Source: Cohnella mopanensis
GTDB lineage: Bacteria; Bacillota; Bacilli; Paenibacillales; Paenibacillaceae
Assembly: GCF_022352055.1 (NCBI RefSeq)
Contig: NZ_JAKRWM010000017.1
Span: forward strand, 1-64,000
DNA length: 64,000 nucleotides
Direction: 5' to 3'
The notes beneath the pieces were generated by a model. It saw only the letters and a program-made list of their open reading frames with translations. It did no database searches and was not told the DNA's origin. Below, piece by piece: positions 16,111 to 23,794 of this stretch (the first letter of the stretch is position 1; each line of letters starts with the position of its first letter). The position numbers and the translations under genes were made by a program.

Positions 16111-16200
16111 GAGAGAATTAGCGGTTTCGCATGCCGTTATTGCCTGCAACGGGGTTAATAGCAGTAACTATCGAGGCGGGGTTGTCATTGAGAGGGGGCT
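16111..16200 (+). repeat. Intergenic direct repeat, copy 2
   Basis: Second copy of the repeat at 15782-15885, about 330 bp to the right in the same orientation, with scattered substitutions that show both copies have aged. Confidence 0.8.
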
Positions 16201-16323
16201 TTTCCTGACGGTTTGCATTGGTTTGCCTGCGTTGAGGGCACTGGGCAAGAAATTTCCAAAGAGCTATCCCAGCTCGAATCCGTTCGGATCGGCAGGAACA
16301 GCTCTTATTGTTTTTCTCTCTCT

Positions 16324-16806
16324 TCAAAACACCAGTTCTGCCGATCCCTTCAAATCCCACTCCACCGGATCGAGTACGCCGAATAAACGCGGATATTTAA
16401 CGTGGACGATTAGTACCACCCCTGGGCGGTCTAGCGTAACTTCATAGCTATAGAGAGGGTTGCGGTAAGTGAACGGAAATACTTCTTCTTCGTTAATGAT
16501 TTCGAAGGCCTTCACTTCGACAGCTTCCCGAAGAAAACTGCCTGGCAGCGGGTGGAGTTCGGTATCCAAGGATAGATTTTGCTGCAAATAAGCTAATATC
16601 GCTCCCTCCGCAAGATCGGACTGGATAGAAACAACTCCCATTTCCAGTTTACTTCGGTCTAACTGCTGAGCTGCGGCATGTGCGGCACGGTCTACGGCTC
16701 GCTTGGCATCGTGCACCGTCCCCATCGCGATCTCTTCGTCGACTTGCAACGCATGGAGCATCCACCAGATGACGATCATAAGCACGCTAAATACAAGTTT
16801 AGCCAT
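16324..16806 (-). CDS. Tad-locus secreted/pseudopilin-like protein A
   Basis: 160 residues. One N-terminal hydrophobic segment (about 4-18) followed by an extracytoplasmic domain with a helical stretch of alanines (HDAKRAVDRAAHAAAQQLD) and a beta-rich C-terminal half. The layout resembles TadE/F or type-II pseudopilin-like minor subunits, but I recognise no family. Last gene of the tad-like operon, 18 bases after its neighbour. SD AAGGAG lies rather far (11 bases) from the ATG. Role as minor structural subunit is inferred from position only. Confidence 0.7.
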   Translation of the reverse strand: MAKLVFSVLMIVIWWMLHALQVDEEIAMGTVHDAKRAVDRAAHAAAQQLDRSKLEMGVVSIQSDLAEGAILAYLQQNLSLDTELHPLPGSFLREAVEVKAFEIINEEEVFPFTYRNPLYSYEVTLDRPGVVLIVHVKYPRLFGVLDPVEWDLKGSAELVF

Positions 16807-16824
16807 AATGCGGTCTACTCCTTG

Positions 16825-17256
16825 TTATCGGCTGGGGACATATTCGCTCATCTTCATTCCTCCACCTGCAATTCTAGCGTCATCGGAAGGAGGTTCAACG
16901 CCGATCAAGCGATCGATATTGAGTAGGTTTTCATAAGGATAAGTAATCCGAAGTCGAATCCCGATCCCTCTCGGCAAAGGAGAAGCCGCATTATCTGCCT
17001 CCACTCCCGATGTGGATGCCACTTCATACAGAAGCGATGAGGCCTGAAATCCGTACCCTTCCAGCCGTTTCCTCGACTCCGCTACCATTCCGCCGTCAAT
17101 ATATCCGTACCTTCCGCTTGCACCGACTTCTAGCAAATAATCAGCTTCTTGTTGAAGCAGCGCCTGCCGAATCACCAGCACATGCTTGTAGATAGGAGAA
17201 AACATGAGCCAACAAAATAAAGCGGCGAACAGTAAAAACACAAGCAACTGTTTCAC
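16825..17256 (-). CDS. Tad-locus secreted/pseudopilin-like protein B
   Basis: 143 residues starting at GTG 17256, which overlaps the stop of the preceding 48-residue gene (GTGA). One hydrophobic N-terminal helix (about 3-20), then a helical stretch and a beta-rich domain containing 'IRLRITYPYENLLNIDRLIG'. It resembles hypothetical proteins of Firmicute tad-like loci (DUF4320-like), a call from memory. Likely membrane-anchored outside the cell; minor pilin or assembly subunit by context. Confidence 0.7.
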   Translation of the reverse strand: MKQLLVFLLFAALFCWLMFSPIYKHVLVIRQALLQQEADYLLEVGASGRYGYIDGGMVAESRKRLEGYGFQASSLLYEVASTSGVEADNAASPLPRGIGIRLRITYPYENLLNIDRLIGVEPPSDDARIAGGGMKMSEYVPSR

Positions 17257-17399
17257 GGGCTGATCCGGGAAATTTGGTCCGCCATTCGCCCGCCGGACGA
17301 TTCAATTCGTTGATTCGTGCCTTCATCGCCCTGTGTAATCGAAGTGTACAGCAATACTACCGTGACGATCAGCAGCATGGTCATTAACAACTGACGCAT
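17253..17399 (-). CDS. 48-residue membrane peptide 2 of the tad-like locus
   Basis: ATG 17399 has GGAGG eight bases upstream. One N-terminal hydrophobic helix (MRQLLMTMLLIVTVVLLY) and a polar tail of 25 residues (start TSITQGDEGTNQRIE). It is paralogous to the next entry: both begin MRxxL.T.MLLIV, and both have a helix-to-tail switch and an ARIE/QRIE motif. Size is that of Flp major pilins, but the Flp leader cleavage site (G followed by E and Y) is absent. Overlaps the following gene by three bases. Confidence 0.75.
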   Translation of the reverse strand: MRQLLMTMLLIVTVVLLYTSITQGDEGTNQRIESSGGRMADQISRISP

Positions 17400-17419
17400 G
17401 GGCCATTCCTCCTTTCCTC

Positions 17420-17569
17420 TTAAGGCGCCAAGTTTCCGAGCGTTGTGTTCGCCGAGTTGCCGTGTGTTTCAATCCGTGCTTTCGTACCCGTATTATCTTG
17501 AGCGATGATTGTGTTAAACAATAAAGCCACTACGATAAGCATCATAACCGTAATCAGAATGTTCCTCAT
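17420..17569 (-). CDS. 49-residue membrane peptide 1 of the tad-like locus
   Basis: ATG 17569 follows AGGAGG at seven bases, an excellent SD. Hydrophobic helix at residues 3-22 (NILITVMMLIVVALLFN), then a polar tail (IIAQDNTGTKARIETHGNSA...). Paralogue of the 48-residue peptide encoded 20 bases downstream. It lies right after the TadC-like gene, where Flp pilins often lie; a pilin-like or assembly role is inferred. It lacks the classical Flp processing motif. Confidence 0.75.
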   Translation of the reverse strand: MRNILITVMMLIVVALLFNTIIAQDNTGTKARIETHGNSANTTLGNLAP

Positions 17570-17584
17570 CCAAACACCTCCTTC

Positions 17585-18478
17585 CTAAGGATTGAGAGCA
17601 TCAAAGAGCTTAGCCGCTTCTTGAACCCATGGATACAAGAAGATTTGAAACGTATACAAGATCGGAATCCCCGCCAACACGAACAAAAGATAGGAAGTCG
17701 TTTCTTTGCGGCTATCCTTGGCAAGTTCGATTTGCGCTTTATAGTCCCGCACCACTTCTCGCAGCATGTCGTAGATTTCATCGCTCTCGCTCAAGCGCAG
17801 GGAACGCAAACTCTCGGCGAATCCATAGGCTTCATCGGTTCCTAACCGTTCCTTAAACCGCTTTAAGGCCGCATCGGCGTCATGGTACCATTCGTTCAGC
17901 AGCAGCCCCATTTCACTTCTAATGTACCGGGTCAGAAGAAGACATTTCATCAGTTTGCCGTGAAGATGCTGCCTTGAGCCGGTATAGTAGAGCAGTTGGC
18001 TACTAACGGCCACGATCTCTCGCCTGATTCGGTCGGTCCGGTAACGTCGAATCGATTGGAGCCACGTGCGATCGATCGCTACCAATCCGGTTACGATTAA
18101 GAGCGCAATTAATATATTCCAGCTGACAACCGCGGATATTTGTTTCTTATCTTGCAGGACGTACATAATTCCGCCAATAGTGGGTAACACGAATAACAAA
18201 CAGCGACGATAGGCTAAATACACTTCAGGCGGATAACGAATTCCGCAGCCGACGAGCAGCATTCGTCTCTCTTGCAGACTAACGCTTTCCCGGTCCGTCC
18301 TCCACAGCCGAAGCCACCAGATGGGCGTCCTCCGCTCGCGCCAACCCTTCAGATGAATTCGCCAGCGGTTGCGCGGCGCGAAAGAAAGCCTCAAGAGAAT
18401 GGATATACTGGCAAAGACGAGCGCAAACTGGATCAGGCCGCCAATCCCGACAGTGAGAGCATGCATGTAATCTTTCAC
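17585..18478 (-). CDS. tadC: TadC-like type II secretion F-domain protein
   Basis: 297 residues from GTG 18478 (GAGG nine bases upstream). Hydrophobic segments at about 8-30, 100-118, 127-147 and 268-288 flank a cytoplasmic helical T2SSF region (about 155-265) with conserved SESDEIYDMLREVV. It would form the inner-membrane platform with the TadB-like protein. The N-terminal insertion of basic residues (RWRIHLKGWRERRTP) is cytosolic. Confidence 0.8.
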   Translation of the reverse strand: MKDYMHALTVGIGGLIQFALVFASISILLRLSFAPRNRWRIHLKGWRERRTPIWWLRLWRTDRESVSLQERRMLLVGCGIRYPPEVYLAYRRCLLFVLPTIGGIMYVLQDKKQISAVVSWNILIALLIVTGLVAIDRTWLQSIRRYRTDRIRREIVAVSSQLLYYTGSRQHLHGKLMKCLLLTRYIRSEMGLLLNEWYHDADAALKRFKERLGTDEAYGFAESLRSLRLSESDEIYDMLREVVRDYKAQIELAKDSRKETTSYLLFVLAGIPILYTFQIFLYPWVQEAAKLFDALNP

Positions 18479-18493
18479 AATCGGTCACCTCAT

Positions 18494-19429
18494 CTACATT
18501 TTTCTCCGGGATAAATAAAGGCCCATCATAAGCGATCCGAATAGGAGCACGATTGCGTTCAGAAGCATGCCTCTGCCTCCGGAATCCAAAATGTAATATC
18601 GATAGCTACCCTCCGGGTTCAATCGGAAGTTCACGCCCATAAACAACACCAGGAATAATACCGGCGTGAAGTTAGCCATTCGCACTTCAAGCAACCGATG
18701 GCGCTCCACTTGATTGGCCAATTGGGCTTTGCGCATATCCGTTATCAGCTCCTTCAGGTTATCCGATACGTTATTCCCCTCCTCTATCGCCACTTTGAGA
18801 ATGCTCCCGAAATAGTCAGCCCACATATTGCCGAATGATAATGAAAAGCGGCGTAAGCTTCCTTCGTCATCTCCCTTTACCGATAAATTTCGATAGAGCT
18901 GCTCGAATACCGCTTGTACTTCCCCTGGCAGGCGGCGCTCATCTACTGTTTTTTGTAGGGCGACCCGAATGTGGCGACATCCGGTTATTAAATAACTTTG
19001 GTAGAATAGCTCCACTGCGGGCAGGAACTCCAATCTTGTCGCCATCTGCCTATTGATTAAAGACATACGAACAATTAAATAGGGCAGGCAGCCTAATACT
19101 CCGAACAAAAGAAGGACGGAACGAAAAGATTGAAACACAAGTACTCCGCCAGCAACGCCTAGCAGCCCCATGACCAATGAACAAATAACAAACCCTTGCG
19201 GCTTTAACCGCCATCCTAGAGCTACGAGTAGATCGGATACATGCTGATGGGGTTTGCTTAACCGCGTCCAATGCTGCACGGGATCAAAATGCCAACGGCC
19301 TGTTTGACTCGACTTGAGCCTTCGTTTGCGCGATTGGTTATCCCACCAAACCAATAATCCGAATCGGAAACTCAAAAATAACAATAAAAACAGCAATCCG
19401 ATTACCGACGCGATAGCAAGCTTCATCAT
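18494..19429 (-). CDS. tadB: TadB-like type II secretion F-domain protein
   Basis: 311 residues. TM helices at about 4-26, 88-105, 108-125, 257-275 and 285-305; the T2SSF domain lies between (about 130-250), including 'AIEEGNNVSDNLKELITDMRKAQL'. Overlaps the CpaF stop by four bases (ATGA), so production is coupled to the ATPase. Together with the TadC-like protein it forms the platform on which CpaF acts. Confidence 0.82.
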   Translation of the reverse strand: MMKLAIASVIGLLFLLLFLSFRFGLLVWWDNQSRKRRLKSSQTGRWHFDPVQHWTRLSKPHQHVSDLLVALGWRLKPQGFVICSLVMGLLGVAGGVLVFQSFRSVLLLFGVLGCLPYLIVRMSLINRQMATRLEFLPAVELFYQSYLITGCRHIRVALQKTVDERRLPGEVQAVFEQLYRNLSVKGDDEGSLRRFSLSFGNMWADYFGSILKVAIEEGNNVSDNLKELITDMRKAQLANQVERHRLLEVRMANFTPVLFLVLFMGVNFRLNPEGSYRYYILDSGGRGMLLNAIVLLFGSLMMGLYLSRRKM

Positions 19430-20835
19430 GGGATAGACCCTCCGAAGGAGAATTTCCCAATCGTTCTATAGCTTTCGGGGTCCAATCTGGAAATCTTCTG
19501 TAACGCTTTGTCCGAGAACGGCTCCGGAAAAACCCAATGTCCGGATGTCTCCTCGAACCGGACCAACTCCCTCACCCTGACCGCCCCGTTGCACCACTCG
19601 AATTCTCCTACGCGGACAAGTTTCCTGACGCCGTCAACCATCCGCATCTCGAACCCGATATGCGTAACATGCTCCGTAATGCGCCGGATCATGGAAATCG
19701 GATTCATTCCCCTGCCATCAAGCATGCACATATCCGTAATCGTGTCCGGAACATCCTCCAGACCGTTAGCGTGCACCGATGTAATACTTCCTTCATGACC
19801 GCGAGTGCAAGCCCTCACGTATATATTGGCATCTTCATCCCTAATCTCCGCATGACAGATGCGCTGGGGGGATTGTCGCAACGCCAACTTGAATGCTTGG
19901 CGCGGTCCATGCAGCGGATCATCCTCATCGGATTCGTACTCCACGACATTCTTATCCGGAAAATCCCTCGCCAGCATCAGCTCGTACCGGCTCTCGATCG
20001 TTACGATTCTTTCTTCGTCGGGCATAGCGGAGATGAGCGCCTTAATCAGATGAGTCTTACCGGTATTCGTTGCACCGATGACGACCATATTCAAACGGCT
20101 ACGCACGATTAGCAGCAGTAGCTCGCGAACGCGATCATCCATCGTCCGATACTCGGGGCTGCATAACGTCTCTAGGCTGAACCGTTTGACCGTGTATAGT
20201 CGGATGGTAAGCGTTGGCTGCGCGGTAAATCCAAAACCAGTTAAAGTGACCCGCGAACCATCCAATAGCAGCACTTCCGCCCACCTTTTCCGAGGATTGA
20301 TCCGATCGTTATTGAACAGCACAAGGTTCTGTTGAATCCTCTCGACATGGGCCAGCTCTTGAAACCGATACGGAGAAGCCGTTGCTTTGCCGTCCCTCAC
20401 TTCGAAGATTCTCGTGCCGACGACTTGAACTTCCTCCAAACCTTCCCGATTGCGGAGCACTAGCTCAAGCACGTTCATCCCGATTACCTCCGCGAACAGG
20501 GCTTCCGCTAAAGTTGCGTACGGCAAGCTGCCGAAGGAAACATGCTGCAGGCGCTTGCGAATAATCCAGTCCGATATAATCGCAAGCATCTCGGCTCGCT
20601 CCTGCGGAAAGCCGATCACTGCACGGTTAAGCTTCTCGGCATATTTCCGACGCTCCTCTTCGCTCCAGCCTCTAGGAGTTGCCAGCATATGGCGGATTTC
20701 TTCCGTATACGACCTCAAGCTCGCTAAACTATCCGATTTCTCCTCCGCAGGCATGGCCGTCTTGCTAATCGAAGTTTGCAAATTAGCCGCATATTCGGTC
20801 GAAGAAAACCGCTTAGCGGCACCATTGGCACTCAC
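19426..20835 (-). CDS. cpaF: CpaF/TadA secretion ATPase
   Basis: 469 residues, GTG start with AAGGAGG upstream. The N-terminal domain (about 30-200) is followed by a RecA-like hexameric ATPase: Walker A GATNTGKTH (about 252-260), catalytic Glu in TIESRYEL, a Walker-B-like ICHAEIRDEDANIYVRACTRGHEG with the His-box, and ITSVHANGL. It drives assembly of tad/Flp-type pili from the cytoplasmic side. The first residue overlaps the TadZ-like stop, and the downstream TadB overlaps by four bases. Confidence 0.92.
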   Translation of the reverse strand: MSANGAAKRFSSTEYAANLQTSISKTAMPAEEKSDSLASLRSYTEEIRHMLATPRGWSEEERRKYAEKLNRAVIGFPQERAEMLAIISDWIIRKRLQHVSFGSLPYATLAEALFAEVIGMNVLELVLRNREGLEEVQVVGTRIFEVRDGKATASPYRFQELAHVERIQQNLVLFNNDRINPRKRWAEVLLLDGSRVTLTGFGFTAQPTLTIRLYTVKRFSLETLCSPEYRTMDDRVRELLLLIVRSRLNMVVIGATNTGKTHLIKALISAMPDEERIVTIESRYELMLARDFPDKNVVEYESDEDDPLHGPRQAFKLALRQSPQRICHAEIRDEDANIYVRACTRGHEGSITSVHANGLEDVPDTITDMCMLDGRGMNPISMIRRITEHVTHIGFEMRMVDGVRKLVRVGEFEWCNGAVRVRELVRFEETSGHWVFPEPFSDKALQKISRLDPESYRTIGKFSFGGSIP

Positions 20836-21668
20836 CGGTTCCTCCTTCTATGCACCATCAGCCTTCTTAGCCACGGACGGTCGGACTTTTGCAGCCTTTG
20901 CACCCAGTTCAACCGATTGAGTAATGGGTTAGCAACCGCATCGAAAGCAGCGGCATTCCTCTCTTCCGCTGCCAGCCACTCATCCAACCTGCCGCTATCC
21001 AGTTGAAGATGTACGCTCTCCAACAGCCGCAATTCCGTAAACTCGGTACATCCGGTTTCCTTGCGAATTTCCTTCATTCGAAATCCTCCCGTCGTTCGAT
21101 GGTTACTATGCAGCAACACCAATTGAAACTGCTCCGGCAACATACCGAATTGCGAACCGACTTGGCCGGTCCATCGATGAATATCTTCCTGAAAATGGCT
21201 TAAGCTGTCTGTCGTAACTAAGAAACGCTCATCCGCTTCCCTCATCGCGCACACGGTAGCTGCGTTATCCCAATACGCGCTCACGTCTGCAATGGTCAAA
21301 TCGAAAGCTTCCCTGGAAGCGGCAAGCAGCCTCTGCATGTCCTCCGGCTCGTAATACTCGGCTTGTTCCCTTGCCATATTACCGAACATAACGTGCAGTC
21401 CGCCCAGCCTGGGCGAACGAAAGGCATACTGTTGAAGCTTGTCGCCGGTTAAAGTACCTGCCCGGAGCTCCGGCCGTACCCCATCCAACGTGACGTCCGG
21501 CTTGTCTACTCCCAAATACAAGTGGGTTTTGGCGCTTTTCAAATTCAGACATAAATATCCGACCTTGCGTCCCGTCAATGCCGCAATGCGATAAGCCGTG
21601 CCGAACGCTGTTAGCGATGTGCCGATATTAGGCGTCGAGCCAGCAAAAGCTGCCAATCTTCCCGACAT
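20832..21668 (-). CDS. tadZ: TadZ/CpaE-like ParA-fold protein with degenerate P-loop
   Basis: 278 residues. A ParA/MinD fold: the deviant Walker A is read as GSTPNIGTSLTA near residues 10-21, then the strand VGYLCLNLKS, and 'FDLTIADVSAYWDNAA' as Walker B. The usual P-loop lysine is missing (Gly-Thr-Ser in its place), so ATP hydrolysis is doubtful; TadZ/CpaE proteins often have altered P-loops and act as polar localisation factors. The stop and start overlap cpaF and cpaB (one to four bases). Confidence 0.75.
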   Translation of the reverse strand: MSGRLAAFAGSTPNIGTSLTAFGTAYRIAALTGRKVGYLCLNLKSAKTHLYLGVDKPDVTLDGVRPELRAGTLTGDKLQQYAFRSPRLGGLHVMFGNMAREQAEYYEPEDMQRLLAASREAFDLTIADVSAYWDNAATVCAMREADERFLVTTDSLSHFQEDIHRWTGQVGSQFGMLPEQFQLVLLHSNHRTTGGFRMKEIRKETGCTEFTELRLLESVHLQLDSGRLDEWLAAEERNAAAFDAVANPLLNRLNWVQRLQKSDRPWLRRLMVHRRRNR

Positions 21669-22375
21669 TATTGTTCATCCTCCTTAATAGACGAAGCCTG
21701 GAAAGCAATAATCAGCTTTGCGGTTCCCCCTTTACAAGCGGTATCCATCGCGAGCCATTGGTCTTCCGTCAAGTTCAAATTAATCGCATCGATCGTCCCG
21801 TTAGCATCCCGCCTAGACGTGTACATTCCTTCTTTGTCATCATTGGCCATGGAGATCAAATTCGGATTTTTGGGGTTATCGATTTCCAAATTAGCCGCGG
21901 TCTTCACCCCCGCCACTCTAATCGCATCGGGATAAAGTTTACGAGAAACCGTTGCCTCATCCGACAAGTACACGACAACCTCGTCTCCCGCACGAATTCC
22001 GTTGGAAACCGATTTGACGTATTCCCTTGGAATTTGAAAGGTCGACTGGCCTGAGCTCGGCAATAATCGATATTTGTCCACCTTCCAACGCAGCACCGGC
22101 TCGTTCCCGCCTAGCGGCATGGAGGTTTCCATTCCGACCGCCTCCGACATGTCGGTCATCATCTCCTTCGACACGGCCGACCTTGGCAAAGATAAATAAG
22201 TTAAATGCGAAGCTTCCAGCTTCGTGCCAGTCGCGATGAATTGTCTGGGAGCGACAACCGTCGTCGTCTCTTCCAATTGGATATGTTTTAATTGCAGCAA
22301 GTACACGCCATACACGAGCATTCCCGATAGGACCGCAGCCGACAAGCTGATTGCCGCGCTTCTTCGTCTGTTCAT
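21668..22375 (-). CDS. cpaB: SAF-domain protein, CpaB/RcpC-like
   Basis: 235 residues from ATG 22375 (GAGG eight bases upstream). One TM helix (about 7-27) then a SAF domain (about 40-100, 'RQFIATGTKLEASHLTYLSLPRSAV') and a C-terminal beta domain resembling RcpC ('GDEVVVYLSDEATVSRKLYPDAIRVAGV'). The frame stays open 20 codons further upstream to an ATG inside the attenuator hairpin; that extension (Ser and Phe rich) is probably not translated as protein. First gene of the tad-like operon. Confidence 0.8.
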   Translation of the reverse strand: MNRRRSAAISLSAAVLSGMLVYGVYLLQLKHIQLEETTTVVAPRQFIATGTKLEASHLTYLSLPRSAVSKEMMTDMSEAVGMETSMPLGGNEPVLRWKVDKYRLLPSSGQSTFQIPREYVKSVSNGIRAGDEVVVYLSDEATVSRKLYPDAIRVAGVKTAANLEIDNPKNPNLISMANDDKEGMYTSRRDANGTIDAINLNLTEDQWLAMDTACKGGTAKLIIAFQASSIKEDEQ

Positions 22376-22396
22376 CTTCTCACCCTCTTTTCCGGA

Positions 22397-22447
22397 AAAT
22401 AAAAAAAACGCAAGCGAAGAGGATGATTCCTCCATCGCCTGCGTTCT
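22397..22447 (-). terminator. Leader terminator ahead of the tad-like operon (attenuator)
   Basis: On the minus strand a long stem (AACGCA/TGCGTT, GCGA/TCGC, GGAGGA/TCCTC, interrupted by single bulges) is followed by eight T residues, ATTTT and, 22 bases after the T run, the cpaB ATG. It lies between the promoter at 22487-22515 and the first gene. Confidence 0.75.
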
Positions 22448-22456
22448 TCGCAGCGA
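22435..22456 (-). promoter_or_regulatory. Candidate antiterminator stem
   Basis: On the minus strand TCGCTGCG pairs with CGCAGGCGA around AAGAA (one bulged G). The right arm is also the left arm of the leader terminator, so the two stems exclude each other. This is the architecture of attenuation; the signal is unknown. Confidence 0.5.
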
Positions 22457-22486
22457 ACAATAGCCTATATGGGCTTGACAAGGCTC

Positions 22487-22515
22487 ACTATATCAAATGC
22501 TTACACTTGTGTAAA
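22487..22515 (-). promoter_or_regulatory. Sigma-A promoter of the tad-like operon
   Basis: On the minus strand: TTTACA (22510-22515), 17-nt spacer, TATAGT (22487-22492). Start predicted near 22480, leaving a leader of about 105 bases before cpaB. Confidence 0.7.
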
Positions 22516-22549
22516 GCCTTTTTTGACATTTCATGACAAAGCTTCCGTA

Positions 22550-23176
22550 TTATCTGACGAATGGATTCTCGCGCCGTTCTTCCCCGATTGTCGTTTCTTG
22601 ACCATGTCCGGGCAGCACCAGAACGTCTTCCGGCAATACGTAAAGCTTCTCCCGAATAGATCGGTAAAGCTGGTCTTGATTGCCGCCTGGCAGATCCGTG
22701 CGTCCGATCGACCTATGAAACAGGGCGTCTCCCGCAAATAACAGATCGCCTACCAAGAAGCTAACGCTGCCTGGAGAGTGACCCGGCGTATGTTTCACTA
22801 GGAAGCTTTCCCCGATCAGTTCGAGAACCTGGCCATCCGCTAAAAGATGGTCCGGCAAGTCCGTCGTAATCGGCGGAGTCACGTCAGCCCACCGGCTGGA
22901 ACCGTTTTTCCCCGCATCGGTCAACCATTCCTTCTCTGCAGAATGAAGATAGACCGGACAGTTATACCGCTTACGAACGGCATCCACTCCGCCGATATGG
23001 TCAAAATGGGCATGCGTGAGCAGTACCGCTTCCACCTTTAGTCCGTCAAGCTTGCGCAATAAGGCTCCGTCCGGCGTGCCTGGATCGATGACTACGGCAT
23101 GCGTGCGCTCCGAGTTCACGACAACGTATGCATTTGTCTGCAGAGCTCCCAGTGAATATCGTTGAAAGGTTAGCAT
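22550..23176 (-). CDS. MBL-fold metallohydrolase (YqgX/glyoxalase II-like)
   Basis: 208 residues, a compact single-domain metallo-beta-lactamase fold. Metal ligands are seen in THAHFDHIGG (HxHxDH), the next His in KHTPGHSPG, the Asp in FAGDALFHRSIGRTDLPGG and the final His in VLPGHGQETTIG. Such small glyoxalase-II-like enzymes hydrolyse thioesters; without the glyoxalase II C-terminal domain the substrate remains open. The 3' end is about 35 bases from the tad operon promoter. SD is weak. Confidence 0.88.
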   Translation of the reverse strand: MLTFQRYSLGALQTNAYVVVNSERTHAVVIDPGTPDGALLRKLDGLKVEAVLLTHAHFDHIGGVDAVRKRYNCPVYLHSAEKEWLTDAGKNGSSRWADVTPPITTDLPDHLLADGQVLELIGESFLVKHTPGHSPGSVSFLVGDLLFAGDALFHRSIGRTDLPGGNQDQLYRSIREKLYVLPEDVLVLPGHGQETTIGEERRENPFVR

Positions 23177-23189
23177 CCTTTAATCGACC

Positions 23190-23756
23190 TCAAACCCCAG
23201 ACAGTATTTCGCGGATTTCCTGCAAAATAACGGTCTGATAGCCGGTACCCTCTCCATAGCGCTGTCCCATCTCTTGTCTTGCGACCGCGATTTTCTCCTG
23301 ATAGTCCGAAGCTTCACGATCAGGATTAGCCGCTTTGAAAGCATTCATGACTTCCTGAACATGCTTTGGACGCGCGCCCCATTTTCCTAACAGATGTCCG
23401 CCAGTGTCCGTGAACAACACAACAGGGATAGCGCGGCCCCCCATCGTGAGATGCTGGTCCATCAGATCCAAATGCTCTTCCATGATCAATACTTCCGTAG
23501 GAATTCCTGCTTTCTCCATCGCTTGGAACACGACAGGTACGTTGCGAACGACGTCACCGCACCATTCGGCTGCGATAATCAAGCAACGTAGATCGTCGCG
23601 ATTGTTCAAAGAATCGTAGAATTCCTCTAGTTCGGCATCATTCCATTGAAATTGATCATACCAGGATTTGAACGTATCTTGGTTTTTGGCCATGCCGTCC
23701 ACGAACTGACGAGGCGTAAGGCCTTTATGTAATTTGCTGGCGATTAATTGGCTCAT
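23190..23756 (-). CDS. Thioredoxin-fold family protein
   Basis: 188 residues. The thioredoxin-like core holds 'CLIIAAEWCGDVVRNVPV' (about 58-75): only one cysteine at the active-site position, WCGD rather than CxxC. It also has the cis-Pro loop 'GRAIPVVLFTD' (about 108-118). Without the second Cys it cannot work as an ordinary dithiol reductase; binding or bacillithiol-linked chemistry is possible. Ends 13 bases before the metallohydrolase, probably co-transcribed. SD GAGGGGA. Confidence 0.78.
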   Translation of the reverse strand: MSQLIASKLHKGLTPRQFVDGMAKNQDTFKSWYDQFQWNDAELEEFYDSLNNRDDLRCLIIAAEWCGDVVRNVPVVFQAMEKAGIPTEVLIMEEHLDLMDQHLTMGGRAIPVVLFTDTGGHLLGKWGARPKHVQEVMNAFKAANPDREASDYQEKIAVARQEMGQRYGEGTGYQTVILQEIREILSGV

Positions 23757-23794
23757 GCTTATTTCCCCTCTCTTATGCGGATCTGTTATCTATT

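Larger units (their letters stand above)
15611..16323. other. 713-bp gene-free region with several repeat types
   Basis: No credible coding frame. It holds a diverged direct repeat of about 90 bp, a tandem set of TTTGATAGTGATG-like units (15892-15937), and short inverted repeats built around GGCA and TGCCGT arms (15955-15975, 16068-16087) with more GCCGTTAT copies nearby. The left part (15611-15780) shows nothing recognisable. Confidence 0.7.

Noticed and set aside
22376..22435. Upstream 20 codons of the cpaB frame as part of the protein
   Set aside because: They begin inside the leader terminator hairpin, have no SD and encode a Ser/Phe tract from the T run; ATG 22375 has a good SD.
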